Of a DNA stretch of 52,235 bases, positions 1-9,512 are shown one piece after another. A program made the position numbers and the translations under genes. The notes under the pieces were generated by a model that saw nothing but the letters and a program-made list of their open reading frames with translations, did not search any database and was not told the DNA's origin. The stretch is from NCBI GenBank assembly GCA_904420245.1, contig CAJFUL010000048.1:1-52235 (forward strand), read 5' to 3'. Numbering within the stretch: position 1 is the stretch's first letter; every line of letters starts with the position of its first letter. Source of the DNA: Candidatus Paralachnospira avium (GTDB lineage: Bacteria; Bacillota; Clostridia; Lachnospirales; Lachnospiraceae).

Positions 1-1659
1 GAATATATCGTCACGGATTCGGAGCTGGAGGCTCTGGTGCTGGAGTGCAACCTCATCAAGGAGCATAAGCCCCGCTACAACACCATGCTGAAGGATGACA
101 AGAGCTATCCCTATATCAAGGTGACGGTGGGGGAAGCCTTTCCCAGAGTGCTGTTTTCCAGGGATATGAAGCGGGACAAGTCCAAGTATTTCGGCCCCTA
201 CACCAGCGCCGGAGCCGTCAAGGACAGCATCGGGCTGATCCATAAGCTGTACCGGATCCGCACTTGCAGCAGGAAGCTGCCTGCCGACATCGGGAAGGGA
301 AGGCCCTGCCTCAACTATCATATCCACCAGTGCGACGCGCCCTGTCAGGGATATATCAGCCAGGAGGAATACAGAAGATCCGTGGATCAGGTGCTGGATT
401 TTTTGGGGGGCAATTACGGCGCCATCCTGGACCGGCTGGAGCGGCAGATGAAGGAGGCGGCGCAGCAGCTGGATTTCGAGACGGCGGCTTCTGTGCGGGA
501 GCTGCTCTTCAGCGTCCAGAAGATCGCCCAGACCCAGAAGATCACCGACAGCGGCGCGGAGGACCGGGATGTGATCGCCTACGCCGCCGACGGCTCCGAT
601 GCGGTGGTGGAGATCTTCTTCATGCGGGAAGGGAAGATGATCGGAAGGGATAATTTTCATATGACCATCGGGGAGGGAGACGGCCCTGCCCAGGTCATGA
701 CCCAGTTCGTGAAGCAGTTTTACGCGGGAACTCCTTTTATCCCCCGGACGCTTTTTCTGCAGCACGATGTGATGGAAGAGGAGAGGGAGCTGATCGAGTC
801 CTGGCTCACGGAAAAACGGGGCCAGAAGGTATCCATCCATGTGCCGAAAAAGGGGGAGAAGGCCCGCCTCATGGAGATGGCGGAAAAAAATGCCAGGATA
901 ATCCTGGACCAGGACCGGGAAAAAATAAAGAGAGAGGAGCAGAGGACCACCGGGGCCGTAAAGGAGCTGGAGGACCTTCTGGGCCTTTCCGGCCTGGTGC
1001 GGCTGGAGGCCTTCGATATTTCCAATATCAGCGGGTTCCAGGCGGTGGGTTCCATGGTAGTCTATGAGAACGGCAGGCCCAAACGGGCCGATTACAGGAA
1101 GTTCCGGATCCAGACGGTCAAGGGGCCCGACGACTACGCCTCCATGGAGGAGGTGCTCACCAGGCGGTTCCGCCACGGCAGAGAGGAGCAGCAGGGCCTG
1201 CGCGCGGGAGGCGGATTTGACAGGTTCCCGGATCTTCTGATGATGGACGGCGGCCGCGGCCAGGTGGCCGTGGCCAAACGGGTGCTGGAGGAGATGGGGC
1301 TCCGGATCCCGGTCTGCGGCATGGTCAAGGACGATAACCACAGGACGCGGGCCCTGTATTTTGAAGGAGAAGAGCTTCCCATCGAGAAGAGGAGCGAGGG
1401 CTTCCGGCTGATCACCAGGATACAGGATGAGGCCCACAGGTTCGCCATCGAATATCACAGGAGTCTCCGGAGCAAGGCTCAGGTCCACTCTGTGCTGGAG
1501 GACATAAAGGGCGTGGGCCCTGCCAGGAGAAAAGCCCTTATGCGGCATTTCGGCACGGTGGAGAAGATCCGGGAGGCGGGATTGGAGGAGCTTAAAGCCG
1601 TTCCCTCCATGAATGAGGCGGCCGCCGAGGCCGTTTACCGGTTTTTCCGCCGGGAGTGA
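1..1659 (+). CDS. uvrC: Excinuclease ABC subunit C (5'-truncated by window)
   Basis: UvrC makes both incisions around bulky DNA lesions after UvrAB damage recognition. The reading frame is open from base 1, so the start and most of the GIY-YIG nuclease domain lie outside the window; what remains begins at the end of that domain ([16 protein letters not shown], usual for UvrC). A UVR motif for UvrB contact follows at about residues 140-175 of the fragment. The RNase-H-like second nuclease contains [17 protein letters not shown] and [12 protein letters not shown], which hold the acidic and His catalytic residues. The C-terminus carries helix-hairpin-helix motifs ([17 protein letters not shown]). 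The visible part looks intact. It lies 80 bp upstream of hprK, with a promoter-like sequence in between. Confidence 0.97.
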   Translation, partial: EYIVTDSELEALVLECNLIKEHKPRYNTMLKDDKSYPYIKVTVGEAFPRVLFSRDMKRDKSKYFGPYTSAGAVKDSIGLIHKLYRIRTCSRKLPADIGKGRPCLNYHIHQCDAPCQGYISQEEYRRSVDQVLDFLGGNYGAILDRLERQMKEAAQQLDFETAASVRELLFSVQKIAQTQKITDSGAEDRDVIAYAADGSDAVVEIFFMREGKMIGRDNFHMTIGEGDGPAQVMTQFVKQFYAGTPFIPRTLFLQHDVMEEERELIESWLTEKRGQKVSIHVPKKGEKARLMEMAEKNARIILDQDREKIKREEQRTTGAVKELEDLLGLSGLVRLEAFDISNISGFQAVGSMVVYENGRPKRADYRKFRIQTVKGPDDYASMEEVLTRRFRHGREEQQGLRAGGGFDRFPDLLMMDGGRGQVAVAKRVLEEMGLRIPVCGMVKDDNHRTRALYFEGEELPIEKRSEGFRLITRIQDEAHRFAIEYHRSLRSKAQVHSVLEDIKGVGPARRKALMRHFGTVEKIREAGLEELKAVPSMNEAAAEAVYRFFRRE

Positions 1660-1665
1660 ATGGGG

Positions 1666-1694
1666 TTGCGCGGAGGCATTTCCTGTGTTAGTAT
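1666..1694 (+). promoter_or_regulatory. Putative sigma-A promoter upstream of hprK
   Basis: TTGCGC (1666-1671), a 17-bp spacer and TAGTAT (1689-1694), about 45 bp before the hprK start. Both boxes match the consensus only partly, so this is an inference; hprK could also be read through from uvrC. Confidence 0.4.
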
Positions 1695-1739
1695 GAAGAC
1701 AAATGCAGCGCGGAGTTTTGGATGAGAGGGAGGATCAGG

Positions 1740-2690
1740 ATGGTTACGCCAGTGGTAAAGCTGAAAAAACTGATAGATAAAATGGAATTTGAAAACCTGA
1801 CGCCGGAGATCGACATTTCCAAGATCAAGATCGTACATCCGGAGATCAACAGGCCGGCTCTTCAGCTGGCGGGCTTTTTCGATCACTTCAGCCATGACCG
1901 GGTACAGATCATCGGCAATGTGGAGTATGCCTACACCAGCAGTATGTGCCAGGACGCCAAGAAAAATGTTTACCGGGAGATCTTCAGCCGGAAGATCCCC
2001 TGTCTGGTGTACGCCAGGAATCTGCAGCCCGACGAGGACATACGGGAGTTGGCTATCCAGTACGGAGTGCCGGTGCTCTCTTCCTCCAAGACCACGTCGG
2101 ACCTGATGGCGGAGGTGATCCGGTGGCTCAAGGTGCAGCTGGCTCCCACCATCAGCATCCATGGAGTTTTGGTGGACGTGTTCGGCGAGGGCGTGCTGAT
2201 CATGGGCGAGAGCGGCATCGGAAAGAGCGAGGCGGCCCTGGAGCTGATCAAGAGAGGCCACCGTCTGGTGACGGACGACGTGGTGGAGATCAGCAAGGTC
2301 AGCGACGCCACCCTGGTGGGGACGGCGCCGGAGATCACCAGGCATATGATCGAGCTGCGGGGCATCGGCATCCTGGATGTGAAGGCCCTGTTCGGCGCGG
2401 AGAGCGTAAAGAACACCCAGAATATCGACATGGTGATCAACCTGGAGGACTGGGATAAGGATAAAGAGTACGACCGTCTGGGCATGGATGACCAGTATAC
2501 GGAATTCCTGGGGATCAAGGTGGTATGTCACAATATCCCGATCCGTCCGGGCAGGAATCTGGCTGTGATCGTGGAGTCGGCAGCCGTCAACTACCGTCAG
2601 AAGAAGATGGGCTACAACGCGGCCAAGGAGCTCTATAACCGGGTGCAGAGGAACCTGATGCGGGCCCGCGGCGAAGAGGATGACGAATAG
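1740..2690 (+). CDS. hprK: HPr kinase/phosphorylase
   Basis: HprK phosphorylates and dephosphorylates Ser46 of HPr and Crh in response to ATP, phosphate and glycolytic intermediates, and so controls carbon catabolite repression in Firmicutes. The P-loop GESGIGKSE lies at about residues 156-164, close to its position in the Bacillus enzyme. The HprK signature LGMDDQYTEFLG is followed by IPIRPGRN. The length of 316 aa fits the family (about 310). I chose the ATG at 1740 because AGGGAGG (1727-1733) precedes it by 6 nt; an in-frame ATG at 1722 has no such site. A Crh-like target protein is encoded 1.9 kb downstream. Confidence 0.97.
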   Translation: MVTPVVKLKKLIDKMEFENLTPEIDISKIKIVHPEINRPALQLAGFFDHFSHDRVQIIGNVEYAYTSSMCQDAKKNVYREIFSRKIPCLVYARNLQPDEDIRELAIQYGVPVLSSSKTTSDLMAEVIRWLKVQLAPTISIHGVLVDVFGEGVLIMGESGIGKSEAALELIKRGHRLVTDDVVEISKVSDATLVGTAPEITRHMIELRGIGILDVKALFGAESVKNTQNIDMVINLEDWDKDKEYDRLGMDDQYTEFLGIKVVCHNIPIRPGRNLAVIVESAAVNYRQKKMGYNAAKELYNRVQRNLMRARGEEDDE

Positions 2691-2702
2691 GGGCGGAAAG
2701 AT

Positions 2703-3608
2703 ATGGATCTGTTTTACGACAGCTTATGTGAACTGGCAGTGCAGGTCTGCCGGGATGAACCGATGGATAAGCATGTGACTTTCCGGGCGGGAGGTCCGGC
2801 GGACTACTTCGTGACGCCGGGATCTGTCCGGGAGCTGAAGGCCGTGATCACTCTGTGCAGGGAGGCGGAGAAGCCGTATTTTATCCTGGGAAACGGGAGC
2901 AATCTGCTGGTCAGCGATAAGGGATATCGGGGCGTGGTGATCCATGTGGGCCGTGCCCTGGGCCGGGTGCATGCTGCCGGCGGGAGACTTTTTGCAGGCG
3001 CGGGCGCTTCTCTGGCCAGGGCGGCGAAGGAGGCCATGGAAGCGGGACTCACCGGTCTGGAATTTGCCGCGGGGATCCCGGGCACCGTGGGCGGAGCCCT
3101 CGTCATGAACGCGGGAGCCTACGGCGGGGAGATGTCCCAGGTGGTGGAGACAGTGGACGTCCTGACCAAGAACGGGGAAGAGAAACGGCTCTCCCTCCGG
3201 GATATGAAGCTGGGCTACCGGACCAGCTGCATCCAGGCCATGGAGTATATCGTGACGGGAACGACTCTGACGCTGAAGCCGGGAGACCGGGAGGAGATAC
3301 AGGCCAGGATGGAAGATCTGGCCGAGAGGAGACGGGCGAAACAGCCTCTGGAATACCCCAGTGCCGGGAGCACGTTCAAGCGGCCGGAGGGAAATTTCGC
3401 GGGCAAGCTCATCATGGAGGCGGGTCTTGCCGGCCTGTCCGTGGGCGGAGCCTGCGTATCGGAGAAACACTGCGGTTTTGTCATCAATAAGGGCGGCGCC
3501 ACGGCGTCGGATATATGGGAGCTTTGCCGTCTGGTGCAGGCCAGAGTGAAGGAAAGCGCCGGAGTGTCCCTGGAACTGGAAATTCGTCTGCTGGGGGATT
3601 TCAGTTGA
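2703..3608 (+). CDS. murB: UDP-N-acetylenolpyruvoylglucosamine reductase
   Basis: MurB reduces UDP-GlcNAc-enolpyruvate to UDP-MurNAc with NADPH and FAD, the second committed step of peptidoglycan synthesis in the cytoplasm. FAD-binding motifs GNGSNLLVSD and GIPGTVGGALVMNAGAYGG are present. The catalytic Ser lies in PSAGSTFKRPEGNFAGK, and the C-terminal acidic residue in LELEIRLLGDF. The 301-aa length and the lack of a large insertion fit the short (type II) MurB of Gram-positives. It starts 12 bp after hprK and is probably co-transcribed with it. Its stop codon overlaps the -35 box of the whiA promoter. Confidence 0.97.
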   Translation: MDLFYDSLCELAVQVCRDEPMDKHVTFRAGGPADYFVTPGSVRELKAVITLCREAEKPYFILGNGSNLLVSDKGYRGVVIHVGRALGRVHAAGGRLFAGAGASLARAAKEAMEAGLTGLEFAAGIPGTVGGALVMNAGAYGGEMSQVVETVDVLTKNGEEKRLSLRDMKLGYRTSCIQAMEYIVTGTTLTLKPGDREEIQARMEDLAERRRAKQPLEYPSAGSTFKRPEGNFAGKLIMEAGLAGLSVGGACVSEKHCGFVINKGGATASDIWELCRLVQARVKESAGVSLELEIRLLGDFS

Positions 3609-3632
3609 CAGTGTCCGGAATCATGTTATAAT
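3605..3632 (+). promoter_or_regulatory. Sigma-A-type promoter for whiA-crh
   Basis: TTGACA (3605-3610, perfect consensus) and TATAAT (3627-3632, perfect consensus) with a 16-bp spacer, in the short murB-whiA gap. The -35 box overlaps the murB stop codon. The whiA start lies 18 bp beyond the -10 box. Confidence 0.75.
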
Positions 3633-3649
3633 TGGGTTGAGGTGAGGAT

Positions 3650-4582
3650 ATGTCCTTTTCATCGGATGTCAAGGAGGAGCTCTGCCGTCAGATGAGCAGC
3701 GCCAGGCACTGCCAGATCGCGGAGGCAGCCGCCATATTCCGTATGTGCGGCCAGGTCCTGGACGGAGAAGAGGGACAGTTCCGGCTGACGGCGAGGATCG
3801 AAAATCCTGTTGTGGCGAAGAAGTTTTCGTCCCTTCTGCGGAGGGGATTCGGAGTAAAGACTGCGGCGGACAGCCGAGGACAGGTGACGGTGGAGGACAG
3901 CGAGGAGGCTCTGCGGATCCTCCGCGCCATGAAGCTGACGGGAGAGGACGGACGTCCGGAGGAACGGGAGGATTTCGTGAGCGGGCTGCTGGTGCAGAAT
4001 TCCTGCTGCCGGCGGGCCTTTATCCGGGGAGCGTTCCTGGCGGGAGGCTCCATCAGCAATCCGGAGAGATCCTATCACTTTGAGATCGTGTGCGCCGGAG
4101 AGGCAAAGGCGGTTCAGCTGGCGGGCCTCATGGCGGCCTTCGGGATCGAAGCCAAGACCGTGGTCCGGAAGCGGCATCACGTCCTTTATATCAAAGAAGG
4201 AAGCCAGATCGTGGATCTTCTGGCTGTCATGGGAGCCAATCTGGCTCTGATGGATCTGGAAAATGTGCGGATCCTCAAGGAAATGAGAGGCACGGTGAAC
4301 CGGAAGGTAAACTGCGAGACTGCCAATATCAATAAGACTGTATCTGCTGCTGTTGAGCAGATTAACGATATTCTGTATATCCGGGAACGGATAGGCTTTG
4401 ACAAACTGCCGGAGGGGCTGGAGGAGATCGCTCTCGCCCGTCTGGAAAAGCCGGAGGCGACCCTGAAGGAGCTGGGGGATTCCCTGTCTCCGCCGGTGGG
4501 AAAATCCGGAGTCAACCACCGTCTGCGGAAGCTTAGGGAACTAGCCAATGGATTAAGGGAGAACGAGGAGGAGAATCTATGA
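3650..4582 (+). CDS. whiA: DNA-binding protein WhiA
   Basis: WhiA joins a degenerate LAGLIDADG homing-endonuclease fold to a C-terminal helix-turn-helix. It is a sporulation regulator in Streptomyces and affects division and chromosome segregation in Firmicutes. The N-terminus MSFSSDVKEELCR, the central RGAFLAGGSISNPERSYHFE and the C-terminal KSGVNHRLRKLRELA are family hallmarks. The length of 310 aa is normal. Its own consensus promoter lies directly upstream, and its stop overlaps the next start (ATGA, 4579-4582), indicating translational coupling to the Crh-like gene. RapZ and YvcK genes, which often lie between murB and whiA in related genomes, are absent here. Confidence 0.96.
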   Translation: MSFSSDVKEELCRQMSSARHCQIAEAAAIFRMCGQVLDGEEGQFRLTARIENPVVAKKFSSLLRRGFGVKTAADSRGQVTVEDSEEALRILRAMKLTGEDGRPEEREDFVSGLLVQNSCCRRAFIRGAFLAGGSISNPERSYHFEIVCAGEAKAVQLAGLMAAFGIEAKTVVRKRHHVLYIKEGSQIVDLLAVMGANLALMDLENVRILKEMRGTVNRKVNCETANINKTVSAAVEQINDILYIRERIGFDKLPEGLEEIALARLEKPEATLKELGDSLSPPVGKSGVNHRLRKLRELANGLRENEEENL

Positions 4583-4836
4583 TCACGAAAAACATTATGG
4601 TGGACATCCCGGCAGGGATGGGCGCCCGTCCTGCAGCCATGCTGGTACAGGTTGCGAGCCAGTATGAGAGCAGCATTTATCTGGAGGACGAAGCAGTCAA
4701 GGTCAATGCCAAGAGCATCATGGGCATGATGGCCCTGGGACTGGTATCCGGTACCCAGATCAAGGTGACGGCAAACGGTGAGGACGAGGAAAGCGCCGTG
4801 GCAGCCATCGAGAAGTATCTGAAGAGCAATTCATAA
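4579..4836 (+). CDS. crh: Crh-like HPr paralogue (lacks His15, keeps Ser46)
   Basis: This 85-aa HPr-fold protein has Gly at residue 15 (codon GGC, 4621-4623) where PTS HPr has the phospho-accepting His: the motif reads GMGARPA rather than GLHARPA. Ser46 is kept in the HprK target segment KSIMGMM. This is the residue pattern of Bacillus Crh, which cannot carry PTS phosphate but, when phosphorylated on Ser46 by HprK, acts as a CcpA corepressor and binds other proteins. Length, position after whiA and 4-nt overlap with it also match crh. I infer a regulatory rather than transport role. The organism should have a separate PTS HPr elsewhere. Confidence 0.9.
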   Translation: MITKNIMVDIPAGMGARPAAMLVQVASQYESSIYLEDEAVKVNAKSIMGMMALGLVSGTQIKVTANGEDEESAVAAIEKYLKSNS

Positions 4837-4847
4837 GGCAGATTCAG

Positions 4848-4877
4848 AAAAGGCATGGCCCTCCGGCCATGCCTTTT
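4848..4877 (+). terminator. Intrinsic terminator after crh
   Basis: A perfect 13-bp inverted repeat (AAAAGGCATGGCC, loop CTCC, then GGCCATGCCTTTT). The A and T ends make it potentially bidirectional. It closes the whiA-crh unit 11 bp after the crh stop. Confidence 0.85.
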
Positions 4878-4880
4878 CTG

Positions 4881-4902
4881 TTCCATAGGAAGCTTCGCTC
4901 CC
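4881..4902 (-). repeat. Possible fragment of the dispersed repeat
   Basis: CCATAGGAAGCTTCGCTCCC right after the crh terminator resembles the CTATAGGAACCTTCGTTTCC block of copy 2 (read on the opposite strand), about 16 of 20 positions. The position next to a terminator is also the same. This fragment could be chance. Confidence 0.35.
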
Positions 4903-4969
4903 TTGTCCTTCCCTGTCGATTATGATAAAATAAAACAGCAGGAGCCGTCCGGCTCAGAGGAGGGATATT

Positions 4970-7900
4970 GTGGCGTTTACCCATTTGCATGTGCATACAG
5001 AATACAGTCTTTTGGATGGCTCCAGCAAGATCGGGGAGCTGGTGGGACAGGCGAAAGCCCTTGGCATGGACAGCCTGGCCATCACGGACCACGGCGTCAT
5101 GTATGGAGTCATTGATTTTTACAGGGCGGCCAGGGAGGCGGGCATCAAGCCGATCCTGGGCTGCGAGATCTATGTGACGGGAGGCTCCCGGTTCGACCGG
5201 GAGGGAGGAAGCACCGAGGACCGGTATTACCATCTGGTCCTGCTGGCGGAGAACAATACGGGATACGGAAATCTGATGAAGATCGTCTCCAAGGGGTTTG
5301 TGGAGGGATTTTACTATAAGCCCCGTGTGGACTATGAAGTCCTGGAGACTTACCACGAGGGGATCATCGCCCTCAGCGCCTGTCTGGCCGGGGAGATCCC
5401 CAAGAATCTGGTCCGGGGGATGTACGAGGAAGCATGCGCGGCGGCCCGCCGGTATGAGAGGATCTTCGGCAAGGGGAATTTTTTCCTGGAGCTTCAGGAT
5501 CACGGGATCCCGGAGCAGCGGCTGGTGAATACCCAGCTGGTGCGGATGGCCAGGGAACTGGATATGGAGCTGGTGGCCACCAACGACATCCATTACACAT
5601 ACGCGGAGGATGCGGAGGCCCATGACATCCTGCTGTGCATCCAGACCGGCAAGAAGGTCAGCGATGAAAACCGGATGCGGTATGAGGGGGGCCAGTACTA
5701 CTGCAAGTCGGAGGAAGAGATGGCGAGGCTCTTCCCCTATGCGCCGGAGGCCATTGAGAATACCCACAGGATCGCCGAGCGGTGCAATGTGGAGATCGAG
5801 TTCGGCGTCACCAAGCTTCCCAAATTCGACGTGCCGGACGGGAAGAGCTCCTGGGAATATTTAAACCGGCTGTGCCGGGAGGGCCTTGAGAGGCGGTATC
5901 CCAACGACGACGGCACCATGAGCGCGCGGCTGGACTATGAGCTGGACGTCATAAGGACCATGGGATATGTGGATTATTTCCTGATCGTCTGGGATTTTAT
6001 CCGTTATGCCAGGGATCATGACATCATGGTGGGGCCCGGGAGAGGTTCCGCCGCCGGCAGCGTGGTGGCCTATACGTTGGGCATCACCAACATCGATCCC
6101 ATGCGGTACAATCTGCTCTTTGAGCGGTTCTTGAACCCGGAGCGGGTGTCCATGCCGGATATAGACGTGGACTTCTGCTTTGAGCGGCGCCAGGAGGTCA
6201 TCGACTATGTGACGGAGAAGTACGGAAAGGACCGGGTGGTCCAGATCGTCACCTTCGGTACGCTGGCGGCCAGAGGTGTGATCCGGGATGTGGGCCGTGT
6301 GCTGGATATGCCCTATGCCCTCTGCGACCAGATCGCCAAGATGGTGCCCAAGGAGCTGAACATCACCATCGACGATGCCCTGAAGACTCCGGATCTGGCG
6401 GAGGCCTACAGGAGCAGCGACCAGGTGAAGTATCTCATCAATATGTCCAAGAGATTGGAGGGCCTCCCCAGGCATACCTCCATGCACGCCGCCGGAGTGG
6501 TCATCAGCCAGAAGCCGGTGGAGGAATACGTCCCTCTGTCCAGGGCGGCAGACGGTTCCATCACCACCCAGTTCACCATGACGACCCTGGAGGAGCTGGG
6601 GCTCCTCAAGATGGACTTCCTGGGGCTCCGCACCTTGACGGTGATCCAGAACGCGGTGAAGCTGATCGGGAAGGGGCGCGGGATCAAGATCGACATCGAC
6701 CACATCGATTTTGAGGATAAGGCGGTCTATGACTCCATCTCCACAGGCCGGTGCGAGGGCGTGTTCCAGCTGGAAAGCTCCGGGATGAAGAGCTTCATGA
6801 AGGAGCTGCAGCCCCACAGCCTGGAGGATGTCATCGCCGGGATCTCCCTGTACCGTCCAGGTCCCATGGACTTCATCCCCCAGTATATCCGGGGAAAGAA
6901 CCATCCGGAGGAGATCACATACCACTGCCCTCAGCTGGAACCGATCCTGAAGCCCACCTACGGCTGCATCGTGTATCAGGAACAGGTCATGCAGATCGTC
7001 CGGGATCTGGGCGGATATACCCTGGGCAGGAGCGACCTGGTGCGCCGGGCCATGTCCAAGAAAAAGGCGTCGGTCATGGAGAAGGAACGGCAGAACTTTG
7101 TCTACGGCAATGAGGAAGAGGGCGTGAAAGGCTGCATTGCCAACGGCATAGACGAGAAAACGGCCAACCAGATCTACGACGAGATGATCGACTTTGCCAA
7201 ATACGCCTTCAACAAATCCCACGCGGCGGCCTATGCGGTGGTGGCCTATGAGACGGCGTATCTGAAATATTATTATCCCGTGGAATTCATGGCGGCTCTG
7301 ATGACCTCCGTCATCGACAATTCCGCCAAGGTCTCCGAATACATCGCCGTGTGCAGGAGCATGGGGATCCCTCTGCTGCCTCCCGACATCAACGAGGGGA
7401 ACGCGGACTTTTCTGTTTCCGGCGGCGGCATCCGGTACGGCCTTTCGGCCATCAAGAGCATCGGAAGGAACGTCATCGACGAGATCGTCCGGGAACGGGA
7501 GGAAAACGGGCCCTACACCAGCCTGAAGGACTTTATCTACCGCCTCACCAGCAAGGAGATCAACAGAAGGAGCCTGGAGAGCTTCATCAAGTCCGGAGCC
7601 ATGGACGGGCTGCCCGGCACCAGGAAGCAGAAGATGCTGGCTTCCATGGAGCTGGTGGAGCAGAAAAACCGGGAGAAGAAACTGGATATTGCCGGACAGA
7701 TCAGCCTCTTCGATTTCATGGGCGAGGAAGACCGGAAAGCCGGAGAGGTCCAGTTCCAGGATGTGGGCGAGTATGAGAAGGAGGAGCTTCTGGCCTACGA
7801 AAAAGAGGTGCTGGGCATCTATATCAGCGGCCATCCCCTGGAAAAGTACAGGCAGAAGTGGGAGCGGAACGTCACCGCCAGGACCACGGATTTCAATGTG

Positions 7901-8455
7901 GACGATGAGACCGGGGAATCCGGCGTCACCGACGGCCAGATCGTGACCATCGGAGGTATGATAGCCGGAAAAACCGTCAAGACTACAAAGACCAACCAGC
8001 TCATGGCCTTTATCACCGTGGAGGATATGGACGGCAGCGTGGAGGTCCTGATCTTCCCTAGGGATTACGAGGCGAACAAGGCGCTCCTGACGGAGGACGC
8101 CAGGGTCTTTGTCCGGGGGCGAGTCTCCCTGGGCGACGAGACCAAGGGCAAGCTGATCTGCGAGCAGATCATTCCCTTTGACAGAGTGCCGTCCGTCCTG
8201 TGGCTGCAGTTTCCCGACAAGGCCGCCTGGCTGGCCGGAGAAGGAGAGCTGATGGAGATTCTCTCTTCCAGCGACGGGAACGACCAGGTGGGGATCTTCC
8301 TCCGGAAGGAACGGCAGCAGAAACTCCTGGGCTTCGGCCACACGGTCCGGGCCGACGGGGAGCTTTTGGAAAAGCTTTCCTCAAGATATGGGAAAGAGAA
8401 CGTAAAAGTTGTAGAAAAGCCTATTGAAAACAGAAAGAGAATCAAATATAATTAG
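4970..8455 (+). CDS. dnaE: DNA polymerase III subunit alpha (DnaE)
   Basis: A replicative C-family polymerase of 1161 aa, almost the size of E. coli DnaE. The PHP domain opens with HLHVHTEYSLLDGS. The palm Asp pair is in MPDIDVDF (about D399/D401), and a third acidic residue is probably the one in LLKMDFLGLRTL. HTSMHAAGVV and LYRPGPMDFIP are conserved family blocks. A tandem HhH region and an OB fold (about residues 980-1080, ending FPRDYEANKALL) follow. The start is GTG, chosen because GAGGAGGG (4957-4964) precedes it by 5 nt. Clostridia usually also have PolC, so this copy may act in lagging-strand or primer extension; that role is inferred. Confidence 0.97.
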   Translation: MAFTHLHVHTEYSLLDGSSKIGELVGQAKALGMDSLAITDHGVMYGVIDFYRAAREAGIKPILGCEIYVTGGSRFDREGGSTEDRYYHLVLLAENNTGYGNLMKIVSKGFVEGFYYKPRVDYEVLETYHEGIIALSACLAGEIPKNLVRGMYEEACAAARRYERIFGKGNFFLELQDHGIPEQRLVNTQLVRMARELDMELVATNDIHYTYAEDAEAHDILLCIQTGKKVSDENRMRYEGGQYYCKSEEEMARLFPYAPEAIENTHRIAERCNVEIEFGVTKLPKFDVPDGKSSWEYLNRLCREGLERRYPNDDGTMSARLDYELDVIRTMGYVDYFLIVWDFIRYARDHDIMVGPGRGSAAGSVVAYTLGITNIDPMRYNLLFERFLNPERVSMPDIDVDFCFERRQEVIDYVTEKYGKDRVVQIVTFGTLAARGVIRDVGRVLDMPYALCDQIAKMVPKELNITIDDALKTPDLAEAYRSSDQVKYLINMSKRLEGLPRHTSMHAAGVVISQKPVEEYVPLSRAADGSITTQFTMTTLEELGLLKMDFLGLRTLTVIQNAVKLIGKGRGIKIDIDHIDFEDKAVYDSISTGRCEGVFQLESSGMKSFMKELQPHSLEDVIAGISLYRPGPMDFIPQYIRGKNHPEEITYHCPQLEPILKPTYGCIVYQEQVMQIVRDLGGYTLGRSDLVRRAMSKKKASVMEKERQNFVYGNEEEGVKGCIANGIDEKTANQIYDEMIDFAKYAFNKSHAAAYAVVAYETAYLKYYYPVEFMAALMTSVIDNSAKVSEYIAVCRSMGIPLLPPDINEGNADFSVSGGGIRYGLSAIKSIGRNVIDEIVREREENGPYTSLKDFIYRLTSKEINRRSLESFIKSGAMDGLPGTRKQKMLASMELVEQKNREKKLDIAGQISLFDFMGEEDRKAGEVQFQDVGEYEKEELLAYEKEVLGIYISGHPLEKYRQKWERNVTARTTDFNVDDETGESGVTDGQIVTIGGMIAGKTVKTTKTNQLMAFITVEDMDGSVEVLIFPRDYEANKALLTEDARVFVRGRVSLGDETKGKLICEQIIPFDRVPSVLWLQFPDKAAWLAGEGELMEILSSSDGNDQVGIFLRKERQQKLLGFGHTVRADGELLEKLSSRYGKENVKVVEKPIENRKRIKYN

Positions 8456-8483
8456 AAGTAATTCTATTTTGACAAGACTGTAA

Positions 8484-9482
<999 letters not shown>

Positions 9483-9512
9483 AGATAAAGATCCCCGAAG
9501 GCGGTGAGACAG

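Noticed and set aside
5861-8341. An 826-residue open frame on the minus strand opposite dnaE
   Set aside because: It is the mirror of dnaE, caused by high GC at third codon positions. It has no ribosome binding site and no recognisable domain. The same applies to long minus-strand frames opposite clpC, rel, hisS, aspS and the FtsX permease.
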